Both the position numbers and the translations under genes were made by a program. The notes under the pieces are model-generated. The model had not been told where the DNA came from. It saw only the letters and a list, made by a program, of their open reading frames with translations, and made no database searches. This document shows positions 35,243 to 45,122 of a stretch of DNA of 64,000 nt, one piece after another. Source of the stretch: Luteibacter sp. Sphag1AF (GTDB lineage Bacteria; Pseudomonadota; Gammaproteobacteria; Xanthomonadales; Rhodanobacteraceae); NCBI RefSeq assembly GCF_014192715.1, contig NZ_JACHYH010000002.1:310001-374000 (forward strand), read 5' to 3'. Within the stretch, counting starts at the first letter, position 1, and each line of letters opens with the position of its first letter.

Positions 35243-36150
35243 CCAAAACTGTAGGTTAGCCAGAGATTCCCAAGGGGGATGGTTATCAGCGACAGCGCGA
35301 TGCCCGCGCCCAGTACCGTATTGGCCAGGCGGGGCTCAAGCTCGTACTGATCGGCCAGAATCGCCGCCGAAATCATGGGAGCCATCGCCGCCTGGAGCAC
35401 ACCCACAATCAGCGTCACGCCAGTGACGCCCGCCGCCACCCCCAGGCCGAGCCCCATCAGAGGCGCAAGCAGCAGCTTCCAGCCGAGGCCGGTGGCGAGC
35501 GCACCCAGTTGCTCGCGCTGCAAATGGAGTTTGAACTGGAGGCCGACGGAGAACAGCGCCAGCGGTGTAAGCGTGCTGCCCAGTTGCATCAGCACACGGT
35601 CGACGGCGTCGGGCCAGCCCCCGAACACTCCGACAAGCACGCCCGCGATCAACGCCAGGAATGCCGGAAAAGTAAGTAGTCGTCGCGCCACAAGGCCCAC
35701 GCTGGCAGAACGGCCCGAGTAGAGCGAGGCCACGATCACACCCGCGGCGGCCAGAAGCGGAAAGCACGCCAGCTGATCAGAGATGACCGCGATGGCCAAA
35801 CCCTCCTTCCCGTGCAGGGCTTCCATCATCGGGTAGCCCATGAAGGAGGTATTGCCCAGCCCGCAAACCAGTGTCAGGCATCCAATGCGCGCACGTGACC
35901 AGCCAAGCATTCGCCCCAGCACGGCAAAGAGCAGCCAGGCACCGAAGAAGCCAATGAAAATGGCCGCGACGGGAAACCACAGATGCGCATCAACGTGCAC
36001 GCGCGGCACCAGCGCCAGCACCAGCGAAGGCAAGGCGATGTTGAGCACGAACCAATTGATGCCCGGAACGATCCCCTCAGGCAGGGACACGAAACGCCGG
36101 CAGAGGATGCCAAGGGCGAGGCAGACGAAAAGAATGAGAAGTGCGGACAT
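35239..36150 (-). CDS. AEC-family (auxin efflux carrier-like) membrane transporter
   Basis: The 303-residue protein is hydrophobic along its whole length, with about ten membrane helices in two halves. Typical family stretches are GLGNTSFMGYPMMEALHG and LQAAMAPMISAAILADQY. Substrates of such proteins are often small organic acids, but nothing here identifies it. The frame is open to 36246, but the first membrane helix starts at MSALLILFV, so 36150 is chosen. Confidence 0.88.
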   Translation of the reverse strand: MSALLILFVCLALGILCRRFVSLPEGIVPGINWFVLNIALPSLVLALVPRVHVDAHLWFPVAAIFIGFFGAWLLFAVLGRMLGWSRARIGCLTLVCGLGNTSFMGYPMMEALHGKEGLAIAVISDQLACFPLLAAAGVIVASLYSGRSASVGLVARRLLTFPAFLALIAGVLVGVFGGWPDAVDRVLMQLGSTLTPLALFSVGLQFKLHLQREQLGALATGLGWKLLLAPLMGLGLGVAAGVTGVTLIVGVLQAAMAPMISAAILADQYELEPRLANTVLGAGIALSLITIPLGNLWLTYSFG

Positions 36151-36325
36151 CGCGAAACGATAGCAGCGTCGGCCTTGGGCCGGGGTGGCACATCTGGCAT
36201 CGGCCGCGCGCAGATCGTTGCACGGTATCCGAACAACGCATGGCAAGGGGAGCGCAACAGCCCGATGGCGGCACAGCGGCTACGGCAGATCGGCCTAAGC
36301 CGTGCCACGCCCCCGGGAAGGACTG

Positions 36326-36358
36326 AAGGGACGCGCGGGCCATGCCTGCGCGCCCCTT
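36326..36358 (-). terminator. Hairpin after htpG
   Basis: On the minus strand AAGGGGCGCG pairs with CGCGTCCCTT with one G-T wobble, nine bases after the htpG stop. The T-run is poor. Confidence 0.45.
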
Positions 36359-36366
36359 CCTGACGA

Positions 36367-38232
36367 TCAGCCCAGCAGCACGCGATTCATGCGCTGCACG
36401 AAGGCCGCAGGATCATTGAGCTGTGCGCCAGCCGTGATTTCAGCCTGTTCCAGCAGGAGACCCGCCAGATCGGCGGCCTTCGCATCGTCGGTCTCGGCGC
36501 CGAGGCGCTTCACCAGAGCATGCTCAGGATTGATCTCCAGTGTGGGACGGGCTTCGGGCACGTCCTGACCTGCCTCGCGGAGCATGCGGGCGAGATGCGG
36601 AGCCATCTCGTAATCCGCCAGCGCCAGACACGAGGGGGAATCGGTCAGGCGCGCAGATACCAGGACGTCGCCCACGCGGCCATCCAGCAGGGTCTTGATG
36701 CGACCCAGCAACGGCTCCGCCGCTTCGGTCGCTGCGCTCTGCTTCGCCTTGTCGGCTTCGTCCAGCGGGAACTCGCCCTTGGACACGTTTTGCAGGCGCT
36801 TGCCCGCGTATTCGTTGAGGTAGCCGAGCATCCACTCGTCAACGCGGTCAAACATCAGCAGGACTTCGACGCCCTTGGCCTTCAGTGCTTCAAGCTGCGG
36901 GCTGCCAGCGGCCGCTGCGTAGCTGTCGGCGGTGACGTACCAGATGACGTCCTGGCCCACGTGCATGCGGCCGATGTAATCGTCAAACGATACGGTCTTG
37001 CCGGCGCCCTCGCCCTTCGTGGACGCAAAGCGCAGCAGCTTTGCGATGCGCTCGCGATTGGCCGTGTCTTCGACGATGCCTTCCTTGAGCGTGTTGCCAA
37101 AGGCGTTGAGGAAGGTGGTGAACTTCTCTGCATCGTCGCGGGAAAGCTTTTCCAGCAGATCGAGTACGCGCTTCACGCACGCGCCACGAATGCGCTCAAG
37201 CTGACGCTTCTGCTGCAATATTTCGCGGCTGACGTTCAACGGCAGGTCGTCGGCATCCACCACGCCACGCACGAAGCGCAGGTAGTTCGGCAGCAGCTCT
37301 TCGGCCGCATCCATGATGAAAACGCGCTTGATGTAGAGCTTCAGGCCCTTGCGCTCATCACGGCCGCCCATCATCAGGTCAAACGGCGGCTGGGCCGGGA
37401 CGTAGAGCAGCGTGGTGAAGCTCTGGCTTCCTTCCACACGATTGTGCGTCCATGCCAGCGCGTCATTGAAGTCGTGGCCCAGGGCCTTGTAGAAGCTCTG
37501 GTACTCTTCGTCGGAAATCTCCGACTTCGGGCGCGCCCACAGGGCCGATGCCGAGTTGATCGTTTCCCACTCGGACGGATCGGGCTTGCCGTCCACGTCC
37601 TTGGGGAAACGGATCGGAAACGCCACGTGGTCCGAGTAACGGGTGATGGTGGAACGCAGCGTCCACGGCTGGAGGAATTCGTCCTCGTCGGCCTTCAGAT
37701 GCAGAATGACGGTGGTGCCGCGGGTGGGCACGTCCGCCTGGTCAAGGGTGTACTCGCCCTTGCCGTCGCTTTCCCAACGCACGCCTTCGTTCTCAGCGCT
37801 GCCTGCGCGGCGGGTCAGCACAGTCACGCGGTCGGCGACCACGAAAGCGGAGTAGAAGCCGACGCCGAACTGACCGATAAGGCGGGCATCCGCTTTCTTC
37901 TCGCCCGACATGGCTTCGAGATACCGACGGGTTCCCGAGCTGGCAATGGTGCCGATGTTGGCCACGACTTCCTCGCGGCTCATGCCCACGCCGTTGTCGC
38001 GCACACTGACGGTGCGCGCTTCAGGGTCCCAACTCACCTGGATGCGCAGGTCCGGATCGTCGACCAGCAGCTCAGGCTGCTCCAGGCCTTCGAAGCGAAG
38101 CTTGTCGCAGGCATCGGAAGCGTTGGAAATCAGCTCGCGCAGGAAGATCTCCTTGTGCGAGTAAAGCGAATGAGTCACCAGATGCAGAACCTGGGCGACT
38201 TCAGCTTCGAATTTGCGGGTTTCCTGGGTCAT
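36367..38232 (-). CDS. htpG: Chaperone HtpG (Hsp90)
   Basis: Bacterial Hsp90. The 621-residue protein has the N-terminal GHKL ATPase with HSLYSHKEIFLRELISNASD, VRDNGVGMSREEV and GQFGVGFYSAF, the middle domain with LPLNVSREILQQ, and the C-terminal dimer domain. The frame begins earlier at 38256, but MTQETRKFEAEV is the family start and AAGGAC precedes it. Confidence 0.97.
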   Translation of the reverse strand: MTQETRKFEAEVAQVLHLVTHSLYSHKEIFLRELISNASDACDKLRFEGLEQPELLVDDPDLRIQVSWDPEARTVSVRDNGVGMSREEVVANIGTIASSGTRRYLEAMSGEKKADARLIGQFGVGFYSAFVVADRVTVLTRRAGSAENEGVRWESDGKGEYTLDQADVPTRGTTVILHLKADEDEFLQPWTLRSTITRYSDHVAFPIRFPKDVDGKPDPSEWETINSASALWARPKSEISDEEYQSFYKALGHDFNDALAWTHNRVEGSQSFTTLLYVPAQPPFDLMMGGRDERKGLKLYIKRVFIMDAAEELLPNYLRFVRGVVDADDLPLNVSREILQQKRQLERIRGACVKRVLDLLEKLSRDDAEKFTTFLNAFGNTLKEGIVEDTANRERIAKLLRFASTKGEGAGKTVSFDDYIGRMHVGQDVIWYVTADSYAAAAGSPQLEALKAKGVEVLLMFDRVDEWMLGYLNEYAGKRLQNVSKGEFPLDEADKAKQSAATEAAEPLLGRIKTLLDGRVGDVLVSARLTDSPSCLALADYEMAPHLARMLREAGQDVPEARPTLEINPEHALVKRLGAETDDAKAADLAGLLLEQAEITAGAQLNDPAAFVQRMNRVLLG

Positions 38233-38375
38233 GTTTGATTCGTCCTTAGCTGACACATGAGGGCAATTATGTGATGGACGCCGCCTGCCTGCGCAATAGC
38301 GGGTTGCCCCGCCACGGCAGACAGAAAAACGGCCGACACCGCGAGGCGTCGACCGCGGGTGGTCCGGTCAAGCTC

Positions 38376-39269
38376 TTAACGCTGCTGCGAGGCCTGCAGC
38401 GCGGCAATACGCTCTTCAAGCGGCGGGTGGCTCATGAAGAGGCGCTTGAACCCGTGAGCCAGATGGCCGGAGATGCCAAAGGCCTGGATGGTCTGCGGCA
38501 GCGTGGACTCACCGTGGTTCACCGACAGCCGCTGCAAGGCCGAGATCATGGCGCCGCGTCCGGCCAGATTGGCGCCCGCGGCGTCGGCGCGGAATTCGCG
38601 CCAGCGCGAGAAGGCCATGACGATCATCGAGGCGAACAGACCAAAGACCAGTTGCAGCACCATCACCACGGCGAAGTAGCCAAGGCCGCCACCGCCCTCG
38701 CGATCACGACCGCCGCTGAGCCAGCTGTCTACCAGACGGCCGACCACGCGCGCCAGGACGATCACCAGCGTATTAAGTACACCCTGGATCAGCGTCAGCG
38801 TGACCATGTCGCCATTCGCCACATGGCCGATTTCGTGGCCGAGCACGGCCGAGACCTGCTCGCGGTCCATCTGCTGGAGCAGGCCGGAGCTGACCGCGAC
38901 CAGCGCGTTGTTCTTACTCATGCCGGTGGCGAAGGCGTTCATCTCCGGGCCGTCATAAATGGCGACTTCCGGCATGCCGATGCCAGCCTTGTCCGCGTGG
39001 CGGCGTACGGTGTCCAGCAGCCAGCGCTCGGTTTCCGTCGACGGCTGGGTAATGACCTTCGCACCGGTGGTCATCTTGGCCATCCACTTGGAGATGGCCA
39101 GCGAGATGAAGGCACCGCCCATGCCGAACACGGCAGCCATGACCAGCAGGCCAGACAAACCGATGCCGCGCTGAGCGGCCCACGCATCAATGCCGAACAG
39201 CCGGCAGACAATGCTGAGCAAAATGAGTACCGCGATATTGGTACCGAGGAAAAGGGCAATTCTAAGCAT
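38376..39269 (-). CDS. htpX: Membrane zinc metalloprotease HtpX
   Basis: HtpX degrades misfolded membrane proteins. The 297-residue protein has two N-terminal membrane helices, the zinc motif HEIGH (in VLGHEIGHVAN) near residue 140, two further hydrophobic segments, and the late FREFRADAAGANL-type ligand region (WREFRADAAGA) near 215. The C-terminus SHPPLEERIAAL is typical. Confidence 0.96.
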   Translation of the reverse strand: MLRIALFLGTNIAVLILLSIVCRLFGIDAWAAQRGIGLSGLLVMAAVFGMGGAFISLAISKWMAKMTTGAKVITQPSTETERWLLDTVRRHADKAGIGMPEVAIYDGPEMNAFATGMSKNNALVAVSSGLLQQMDREQVSAVLGHEIGHVANGDMVTLTLIQGVLNTLVIVLARVVGRLVDSWLSGGRDREGGGGLGYFAVVMVLQLVFGLFASMIVMAFSRWREFRADAAGANLAGRGAMISALQRLSVNHGESTLPQTIQAFGISGHLAHGFKRLFMSHPPLEERIAALQASQQR

Positions 39270-39458
39270 GGCTATCTCTCAAGGGGGCATTGCTATGCCC
39301 TCTAGTTTTCGGGGTGATGCCTGAACGATTCAAGGGGTGAAGCCCGCATGGCGCGCGCACTCAGGGCCGCCGCAAGGCATGATCGCCTACACTTTCCGGC
39401 TCACGCCACTTTGGCATGAGATTTTTCTCAATCCACGCCAGTCATCCCTCGCTGCGCC

Positions 39459-40322
39459 ATGACATACCGCGGTCGATTTGCCCCCTCCCCTACCGGCGCG
39501 CTACATCCCGGCTCACTGGTTGCCGCTGTCGGCAGCTGGCTTTGTGCGCGCCACGCCAAGGGCCAATGGCTGGTACGGGTGGAGGACATCGACCCGCCCC
39601 GCGAAGTGGCGGGCGCCGCCACCCGCATTCTGGCAACGCTGGATGCCTTTGGACTGGTACCGGATGAGCCGCCGGTCTATCAGTCGCGTAGGGGACACCT
39701 TTACGAGGCGGCGTTCGAACGGCTCCGTGCCGCCGGACAGGTTTTCCCCTGCTGGTGCAGCCGGGCCGAGCTGGCACCCTTCGGTGGCCTGCACCGCGAT
39801 GGCCAGTGCATTGCTCCGCCCGATCCGTCCAGACCGCCCGCGTGGCGCGTGAGGGTTCCGGACACGGTGGCAAGTTTTGTCGACGGACTTAAGGGCCCGC
39901 AGCGCCAGGCGCTACGTGACGAAGCGGGCGATTTCGTCCTGCGACGGGTTGAAGGCCTGTGGTCTTACCAGTTGGCCTGTGTCGTCGACGATGCCGACCA
40001 GGGCATCACCCACGTGGTACGCGGCGCCGACCTGCTGGATTCCACGCCACGACAGCTATTCCTGCAAACGCTACTGGGGCTCCCTCACCCGCAGTATCTG
40101 CATCTGCCGCTGGTCACCGATGCGTCGGGCCGCAAGCTGTCCAAGTCGGCGGCCGACTTCCCCGTGGACGGGGCCGATCCACTGCCTGCGCTTCGGCGCG
40201 CCATCATCCAGTTGGGACTGGACGACCCCGGCGACGCGGCCAGTCCTGAGCAGATGCTGCATCACGCGCTGAACGGCTTCCATCCTGCGACCTTGAGCCA
40301 CAGTAGCCATCCATACGGCTGA
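39459..40322 (+). CDS. gluQ: Glutamyl-Q tRNA(Asp) synthetase
   Basis: Adds glutamate to the queuosine of tRNA-Asp. The 287-residue protein is a truncated GluRS without the anticodon-binding domain. It has the HIGH-like motif FAPSPTGALHPGSL, the Cys zinc ligands in CWCSRAEL and DGQCI, and the KMSKS-like RKLSKSAAD near residue 227. Length is normal. Confidence 0.95.
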   Translation: MTYRGRFAPSPTGALHPGSLVAAVGSWLCARHAKGQWLVRVEDIDPPREVAGAATRILATLDAFGLVPDEPPVYQSRRGHLYEAAFERLRAAGQVFPCWCSRAELAPFGGLHRDGQCIAPPDPSRPPAWRVRVPDTVASFVDGLKGPQRQALRDEAGDFVLRRVEGLWSYQLACVVDDADQGITHVVRGADLLDSTPRQLFLQTLLGLPHPQYLHLPLVTDASGRKLSKSAADFPVDGADPLPALRRAIIQLGLDDPGDAASPEQMLHHALNGFHPATLSHSSHPYG

Positions 40323-40391
40323 GAGGCTATAAGATTCGCTTGCCCGCGGCATGTCCTGCCGCCTGGGCGTTCACTTCCATAAGAGGCAGGC

Positions 40392-41132
40392 ATGACGCAG
40401 CGCACCGCATTGGTCACGGGTGGCACCGGAGGTATCGGCACCGCGATCGTGCGTTATCTCGCCCGGCAGGGACACCGGGTGGCAACGAATTATCGGGATG
40501 AAGCCCGCGCCGCCGCATGGCGGGAAGACATGATCCGCGACGGCATCGAAGTGGTGATGGTGCCGGGCGACGTCTCCGATCCGGTATCGGCCGAGGCCAT
40601 GGTTCGAGGGGTCGAAGACCTTGCCGGCCCCATCGACGTCCTGATCAACAATGCAGGCATCACCCGCGACACCACCTTCCACAAAATGGACTACCAGCAG
40701 TGGACCGAGGTCGTGAACACGAACCTCAACGCCTGCTTCAATGTGACCCGTCCGGTCATCGAAGGCATGCGCGCACGCCGTTGGGGTCGCATCGTGCAGA
40801 TCAGCTCGATCAACGGACAGAAGGGCCAGTACGGCCAGGCCAATTACGCAGCCGCCAAGGCCGGCGTGCATGGCTTCACGATTTCGCTGGCCCAGGAAAA
40901 TGCCCGTTTCGGCATCACGGTGAATACCGTATCGCCGGGCTATGTGGGCACGGATCTGGTGATGGCTGTCCCTGAGGATGTGCGCGACAAGATCATCGCG
41001 CAGATTCCCATCGGCCGACTGGGTCGCCCCGAGGAAATCGCCCACGCCGTGGCTTTCCTGACGGCCGAGGAGTCGAGCTGGATCACCGGCTCCAATCTGG
41101 CCATCAACGGCGGTCACTACATGGGCTGGTGA
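40392..41132 (+). CDS. phbB: Acetoacetyl-CoA reductase (PhaB/PhbB-type SDR)
   Basis: NADPH-dependent reduction of acetoacetyl-CoA to (R)-3-hydroxybutyryl-CoA, the second step of polyhydroxybutyrate synthesis. The 246-residue protein has the nucleotide motif VTGGTGGIG, NNAGITRD, active-site Ser in ISSINGQKGQYGQ and YAAAK. The pattern FHKMDYQQWTEVVNTNLN is typical of PhaB and separates it from FabG. No other phb gene is visible here. Confidence 0.9.
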   Translation: MTQRTALVTGGTGGIGTAIVRYLARQGHRVATNYRDEARAAAWREDMIRDGIEVVMVPGDVSDPVSAEAMVRGVEDLAGPIDVLINNAGITRDTTFHKMDYQQWTEVVNTNLNACFNVTRPVIEGMRARRWGRIVQISSINGQKGQYGQANYAAAKAGVHGFTISLAQENARFGITVNTVSPGYVGTDLVMAVPEDVRDKIIAQIPIGRLGRPEEIAHAVAFLTAEESSWITGSNLAINGGHYMGW

Positions 41133-41148
41133 GCCTGCGGGCGGCGGC

Positions 41149-41928
41149 TCAGGCCTTCGTCAGCAGACTCATGACCTTGCCGACCGCAGCAAAGGCAAAG
41201 GCGCCAGTCACGTGAGTGGCGGCGCCCAGGCCACCACCGCAGTCAAGCTTCAGCGCGTCACCGCCTGGAGGGCGCACGCCGCAGACCGTACCGTCGGGCT
41301 GGGGGTAACGCACGTTCTCCAGCGAGTACACCGCCGACACGCCAAAGAACCGATCCGGATTGCGCGGGAAGCCGTGCTCCTGGCGCAGTCTTTTACGGAT
41401 CATGCTGAGCATGGCGTCGTGTTCGGTGCGCGAAAGGTCACGCACCCGGACCAGCGTAGGGTCGGTTCGCCCGCCCGCCGCACCCACGGTGACCAGCGGC
41501 AGCTTCCGGCGACGGCACCAGACAATGGTGTCCAGCTTCACTTTCAGGGCGTCGCAGGCATCCAGGACCACGTCGTATTTGCGATCCAGCAGCTCATCCA
41601 GGGTGGATGACGTCAGGAAACGCTCCATCGCCTCCAGCCGGATGGCCGGATTGATGGCATGCGCACGTTCGGCAATGACACCCACTTTTGGCTTGCCATA
41701 CTGACCTTCCAGCGCGTGCAGCTGCCGGTTGGTATTGGAAAGACAGACGTCGTCGCCGTCGATCAGGGTCAGCTGCCCCACCCCGCTGCGTGCCAGGGCT
41801 TCGGCGGCCCAGGAGCCCACCCCGCCTACACCGATAACGCAAACGTGCGCCTGGGACAGACGGTCGAGGCTGCCGGTGCCGTACAGCCGTTCGATGCCGG
41901 CAAAGCGCTCGGCCTGAAGGGGATTCAT
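41149..41928 (-). CDS. tcdA: tRNA threonylcarbamoyladenosine dehydratase TcdA
   Basis: Cyclises t6A37 of tRNA to ct6A. The 259-residue E1-like protein has GVGGVGSWAAEALARSG near residue 30, LIDGDDVCLSNTNRQ, DACDALKVK and the late VCGVRPPGGDALKLDCGGGL region. The frame is open far upstream, but family start and length support the ATG at 41928. Its stop is next to the phbB stop, with an imperfect shared hairpin at 41130-41151. Confidence 0.93.
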   Translation of the reverse strand: MNPLQAERFAGIERLYGTGSLDRLSQAHVCVIGVGGVGSWAAEALARSGVGQLTLIDGDDVCLSNTNRQLHALEGQYGKPKVGVIAERAHAINPAIRLEAMERFLTSSTLDELLDRKYDVVLDACDALKVKLDTIVWCRRRKLPLVTVGAAGGRTDPTLVRVRDLSRTEHDAMLSMIRKRLRQEHGFPRNPDRFFGVSAVYSLENVRYPQPDGTVCGVRPPGGDALKLDCGGGLGAATHVTGAFAFAAVGKVMSLLTKA

Positions 41929-42040
41929 GTGAGGGGGAACTCCAGCGTTCAACAATTCGGCCACAAGGCACTGCCAATTGTCCCATATTGAAAGAATCGA
42001 CCCTTTCGCTATGCTGACCACCCGCTCCATTGGATTGACC

Positions 42041-42430
42041 ATGCGTGCCCTGCTTCTGATCCTCCTGGGCCTCGCCATCGGCGCCATGGGTGCAACCGCG
42101 GCCATCAGCGCACTGCGTCAGGGAACGCCGTACCACCGTGGGGTCATGGCGGTGATGCAACATCATATGGGCGTGTTGCGGGATCACGTCCGCCAGGGCC
42201 AGTGCGAGGCCACCAGCATTCAGAAGCACCTGTCGCATCTGTCGGACGGCGCCCGGGATATCGACGAGGCGTTCCCCTCGATGGATGACGGGTTCTACAC
42301 GGCCGCCCGCCGCCTGGATTCGGCGCTGGACGCCGCCCAGAAGGCGGGTCCGGCCACCTGCGAGGCGCTGGCTGCTGCGCTCAAGCCGGTGGGCGATGCT
42401 TGCCAGTCCTGCCACCAGAATTTCCGTTGA
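42041..42430 (+). CDS. Cytochrome c'-like exported protein
   Basis: The 129-residue protein has an N-terminal membrane or signal segment (MRALLLILLGLAIGAMGATAA), a helical body, and a single C-terminal heme motif CQSCHQNF, the layout of class II c-type cytochromes such as cytochrome c'. In-frame starts at 41978 and 42011 are possible. It ends two bases before the sensor kinase, so it is likely in the same transcript. Its role there is unknown. Confidence 0.75.
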   Translation: MRALLLILLGLAIGAMGATAAISALRQGTPYHRGVMAVMQHHMGVLRDHVRQGQCEATSIQKHLSHLSDGARDIDEAFPSMDDGFYTAARRLDSALDAAQKAGPATCEALAAALKPVGDACQSCHQNFR

Positions 42431-42432
42431 AC

Positions 42433-43815
42433 ATGCACGGCCCCCACCCCTCCGGACAAGGCTCGGGAAAGGTCTCTGGCTTCCTGAAAATGCAGTTGTG
42501 GCTGTTTCTGCGTGCCCTGTCGCGCTTTGAAACGACCATGTTTGCCCGCACCCGGTATTCGCAACCGAAAATGGTCGCCATCGGGGTGGTCGGGTGCCTG
42601 TCGCTCGCCGTCTATTACCCGGTCTGGGCCTATCTGTTTCCCCAGCCCTACGAAAACCTTCCGCTGCGCCTGCTGTGCAGCGCCACGTTCCTGCCACTGG
42701 CGCTGTTGCAGTGGTGGCCCAGGCGCCTGAAGTCCTGGCTGCCCACGTACTGGTATCTGGCCATGACCATCGCCATGCCTTTCTTCGTGGGCTACATGAC
42801 GTTACGCAATGCCACGCCGTCCTGGCTCATGACCCATATGGCGTGCGTCATGCTGCTCATGATGCTGTTCGACGTCGTCAGTTTCCTGCTGGTTTTCACG
42901 GCAGGCAGCCTGGTGGCAACGCTGGTCTTCATTCTGTCGCCCACCGCGGTGCTGCATCCGCAGCCATTGCTGGAATATATCCCCTTGTTGCTGTTCGCAA
43001 TGGTCGGCGGCGCCGTGTGCAGCGTGTCCTCGTCCATGGCCGAGCAGTCCCGGCTGGATGCGCTGACTGCCTCGTCGAACAACATTGCGCACGAGCTGCG
43101 TACCCCACTTGGCTCCCTGCGTATCGCAGCGAAGGCCGTGGGCCGCTTCATGCCCGACCTGATCCGCAGCCATCGCCTGGCCGAAGCCGAAGGGCTGCGC
43201 GTGCCGGAATTGCGTGAGCAGAATCTGCATGCACTGGAGCGCAGCCTGGGCGTGATGGAGCGTGAGGTCACTTACGCCAACACCATCATCGACATGCTGT
43301 TGCTGGCCGCCCGCCCGATCGGCGAGGTACCCCTTCAGCGACTGTCGGCCCGGGAGTGCGTGGAACAGGCATTACGCCGGTTTCCTTATGGCTCACGCGC
43401 GGAACGGGACAGAATCACTCTCTCGCCGGTAGGTGATTTCGCGCTGGAAGGTGCGGAAAGCCTGTTTGTTCATATCCTTTTCAACCTGCTTCGCAATGCA
43501 CTTTTTCATACAGGACGTGCGGGCAAGGGCGAAATCGTGATTTATATCGAACCGGGCGATGACTCCAACCACATCAGGGTCTACGATTCCGGGCCGGGTA
43601 TCCCGCCTGACGTGGTGCCCCGGGTGTTCCACCGTTTCTATTCGTATTCCAGCGACAACCATGAAGCGGGGGTTACCGGTTTGGGAATAGGGCTCGCTTT
43701 TTCTCGCGCGGCGATGGAGCATATGGGCGGAGGCATTGTCTGCCGTTCCCAGTGGGGTGAATTTACCGAGTTCACCCTGGACTTTCCGCATCCGGATGCC
43801 GGCGACACGCAGTGA
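42433..43815 (+). CDS. lqsS: Sensor histidine kinase of the CqsS/LqsS type
   Basis: Predicted receptor for an alpha-hydroxyketone signal. The 460-residue protein has a six-helix membrane domain at about 45-190, as in CqsS and LqsS, with no periplasmic sensor domain. It is followed by a kinase core: H-box NNIAHELRTPLGSLR (His near residue 220), N-box NLLRNALFHTG, G1 VYDSGPGIP and G2 GVTGLGIGLAFSRAAM. Unlike CqsS it has no fused receiver; the receiver is the next gene, which overlaps its stop (TGATG). Confidence 0.85.
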   Translation: MHGPHPSGQGSGKVSGFLKMQLWLFLRALSRFETTMFARTRYSQPKMVAIGVVGCLSLAVYYPVWAYLFPQPYENLPLRLLCSATFLPLALLQWWPRRLKSWLPTYWYLAMTIAMPFFVGYMTLRNATPSWLMTHMACVMLLMMLFDVVSFLLVFTAGSLVATLVFILSPTAVLHPQPLLEYIPLLLFAMVGGAVCSVSSSMAEQSRLDALTASSNNIAHELRTPLGSLRIAAKAVGRFMPDLIRSHRLAEAEGLRVPELREQNLHALERSLGVMEREVTYANTIIDMLLLAARPIGEVPLQRLSARECVEQALRRFPYGSRAERDRITLSPVGDFALEGAESLFVHILFNLLRNALFHTGRAGKGEIVIYIEPGDDSNHIRVYDSGPGIPPDVVPRVFHRFYSYSSDNHEAGVTGLGIGLAFSRAAMEHMGGGIVCRSQWGEFTEFTLDFPHPDAGDTQ

Positions 43816-44873
43816 TGACGTTGAACGCGCAGGGCGATATCCAGCCCTTCCATTTCCCCACCACGACCGTGCTGGTGGACGACCACGAGGAATACCTCGA
43901 CGTCGTCCCGTTGCTGCTCGATCCGATGATGCGCGTGCGCACCTTCAGTTCGCCGCGCTCGGCCCTTTCAACGCTGGGCAATACGGGCAGCCGTCCGGTT
44001 CCCGGTGGCGGCTGGCTTTACCGCTGGAAAGACCGCCCCTCCGAAACCCAGGAGCTGGTGGCGCTGGACATTGATTCGATCCATCGGGTGGTCTATGACC
44101 CGGAGCGCTTCGCCGAAATCTCTGTCGTCGTGGTCGACCAGGCCATGCCGGACATGGATGGCATCACGTTCTGCAAGCGTCTGCCCAACCCGCATATCGG
44201 CAAGATTCTGCTGACGGGCCGGGCGGATGACGCCACCGCCATTGACGCTTTCAACTCCGGCGTCATCGACCGCTTCATCCGCAAGAACGACCCGCTGGCC
44301 ATCGAAAAGCTGCAGACCGCCATCGTGGAATTGCAGCGTCGCTACTTCGACCGGGCCAGCGCGTTTGTGGCAGAAACGCTGGCGCTCGGCAATTTCCGCT
44401 TCCTCAGGGATCCTGCCTTCCGCGAAGTTCTGCAAAGTGTCACTGCCACCTTCCAGCCGGTGGAGTGCTACGTGCACTGCAATCCCACCGGTCTTCTGCT
44501 TCTGGACGCCTGGGGCATCGGCAGGTTTTTGCTGGTGCAGACGGACGAAGACCTGCGCACGCATTTCGAGATCGCTTCGGATCTGGGTGCGCCCGATGAA
44601 GTGCTGACGGCGCTGCGCAGTGGCGAATCCCTGCCCTGGTTTGCGTCGCGGGACGGCTTCTACAACAAGGGCATCTCGCATCCGGAAGCGCACATGTACC
44701 CCGCCACTGCCGTGTCGGGCGAACAGTGGTACTACTATGCGTTGATCGATGACGTCGACCGCTTCCGCTTGCAGCACGTGAAGTCGTACCGCAGCTGGTT
44801 GCGGGAACAGGATCTGAGCCTGGCCGCCGACAGCCGCGACCGATTTCCCGATAGTCGCGGCCCGTTCATCTAA
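43815..44873 (+). CDS. lqsR: LqsR-like response regulator
   Basis: The 352-residue protein begins with a receiver domain: TVLVDDHEEY acidic pocket, phospho-acceptor Asp near residue 108 in VVVVDQAMPDMDG, Thr in LLTGRADD and Lys in RFIRKND. A roughly 40-residue insertion (GGGWLYRWKDRPSETQ) sits in the early part of the receiver. The rest (about 175-352) has no helix-turn-helix that I can see. The genetic setting between a CqsS-like kinase and an autoinducer synthase supports the LqsR call. Confidence 0.8.
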   Translation: MTLNAQGDIQPFHFPTTTVLVDDHEEYLDVVPLLLDPMMRVRTFSSPRSALSTLGNTGSRPVPGGGWLYRWKDRPSETQELVALDIDSIHRVVYDPERFAEISVVVVDQAMPDMDGITFCKRLPNPHIGKILLTGRADDATAIDAFNSGVIDRFIRKNDPLAIEKLQTAIVELQRRYFDRASAFVAETLALGNFRFLRDPAFREVLQSVTATFQPVECYVHCNPTGLLLLDAWGIGRFLLVQTDEDLRTHFEIASDLGAPDEVLTALRSGESLPWFASRDGFYNKGISHPEAHMYPATAVSGEQWYYYALIDDVDRFRLQHVKSYRSWLREQDLSLAADSRDRFPDSRGPFI

Positions 44874-45122
44874 GCAACCTTTCTCCGGGTAAGGTATTGC
44901 CGCACAGTCCCGCAAGCGGGGACCGACAGCGGTGTGCGTTCGCGCCTGAATCTTTGCGCCCACCCGCCTACCCAGATGACACATGGGGGACGCTCCAAAG
45001 GGCGCCTCTCAGTCTCCCTCTTTGAGCGTCGACACGGGCGAGGTCGGCGCTTGCACGTCGTGGGCATTGTGGCCCGCTGCGTGTGTCATGTCGTCCTGAC
45101 ATCAGCGAAGAGAGGAACATCC

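Noticed and set aside
36520-38238. 572-codon open frame on the plus strand
   Set aside because: Antisense to htpG, whose ATPase motifs are intact.
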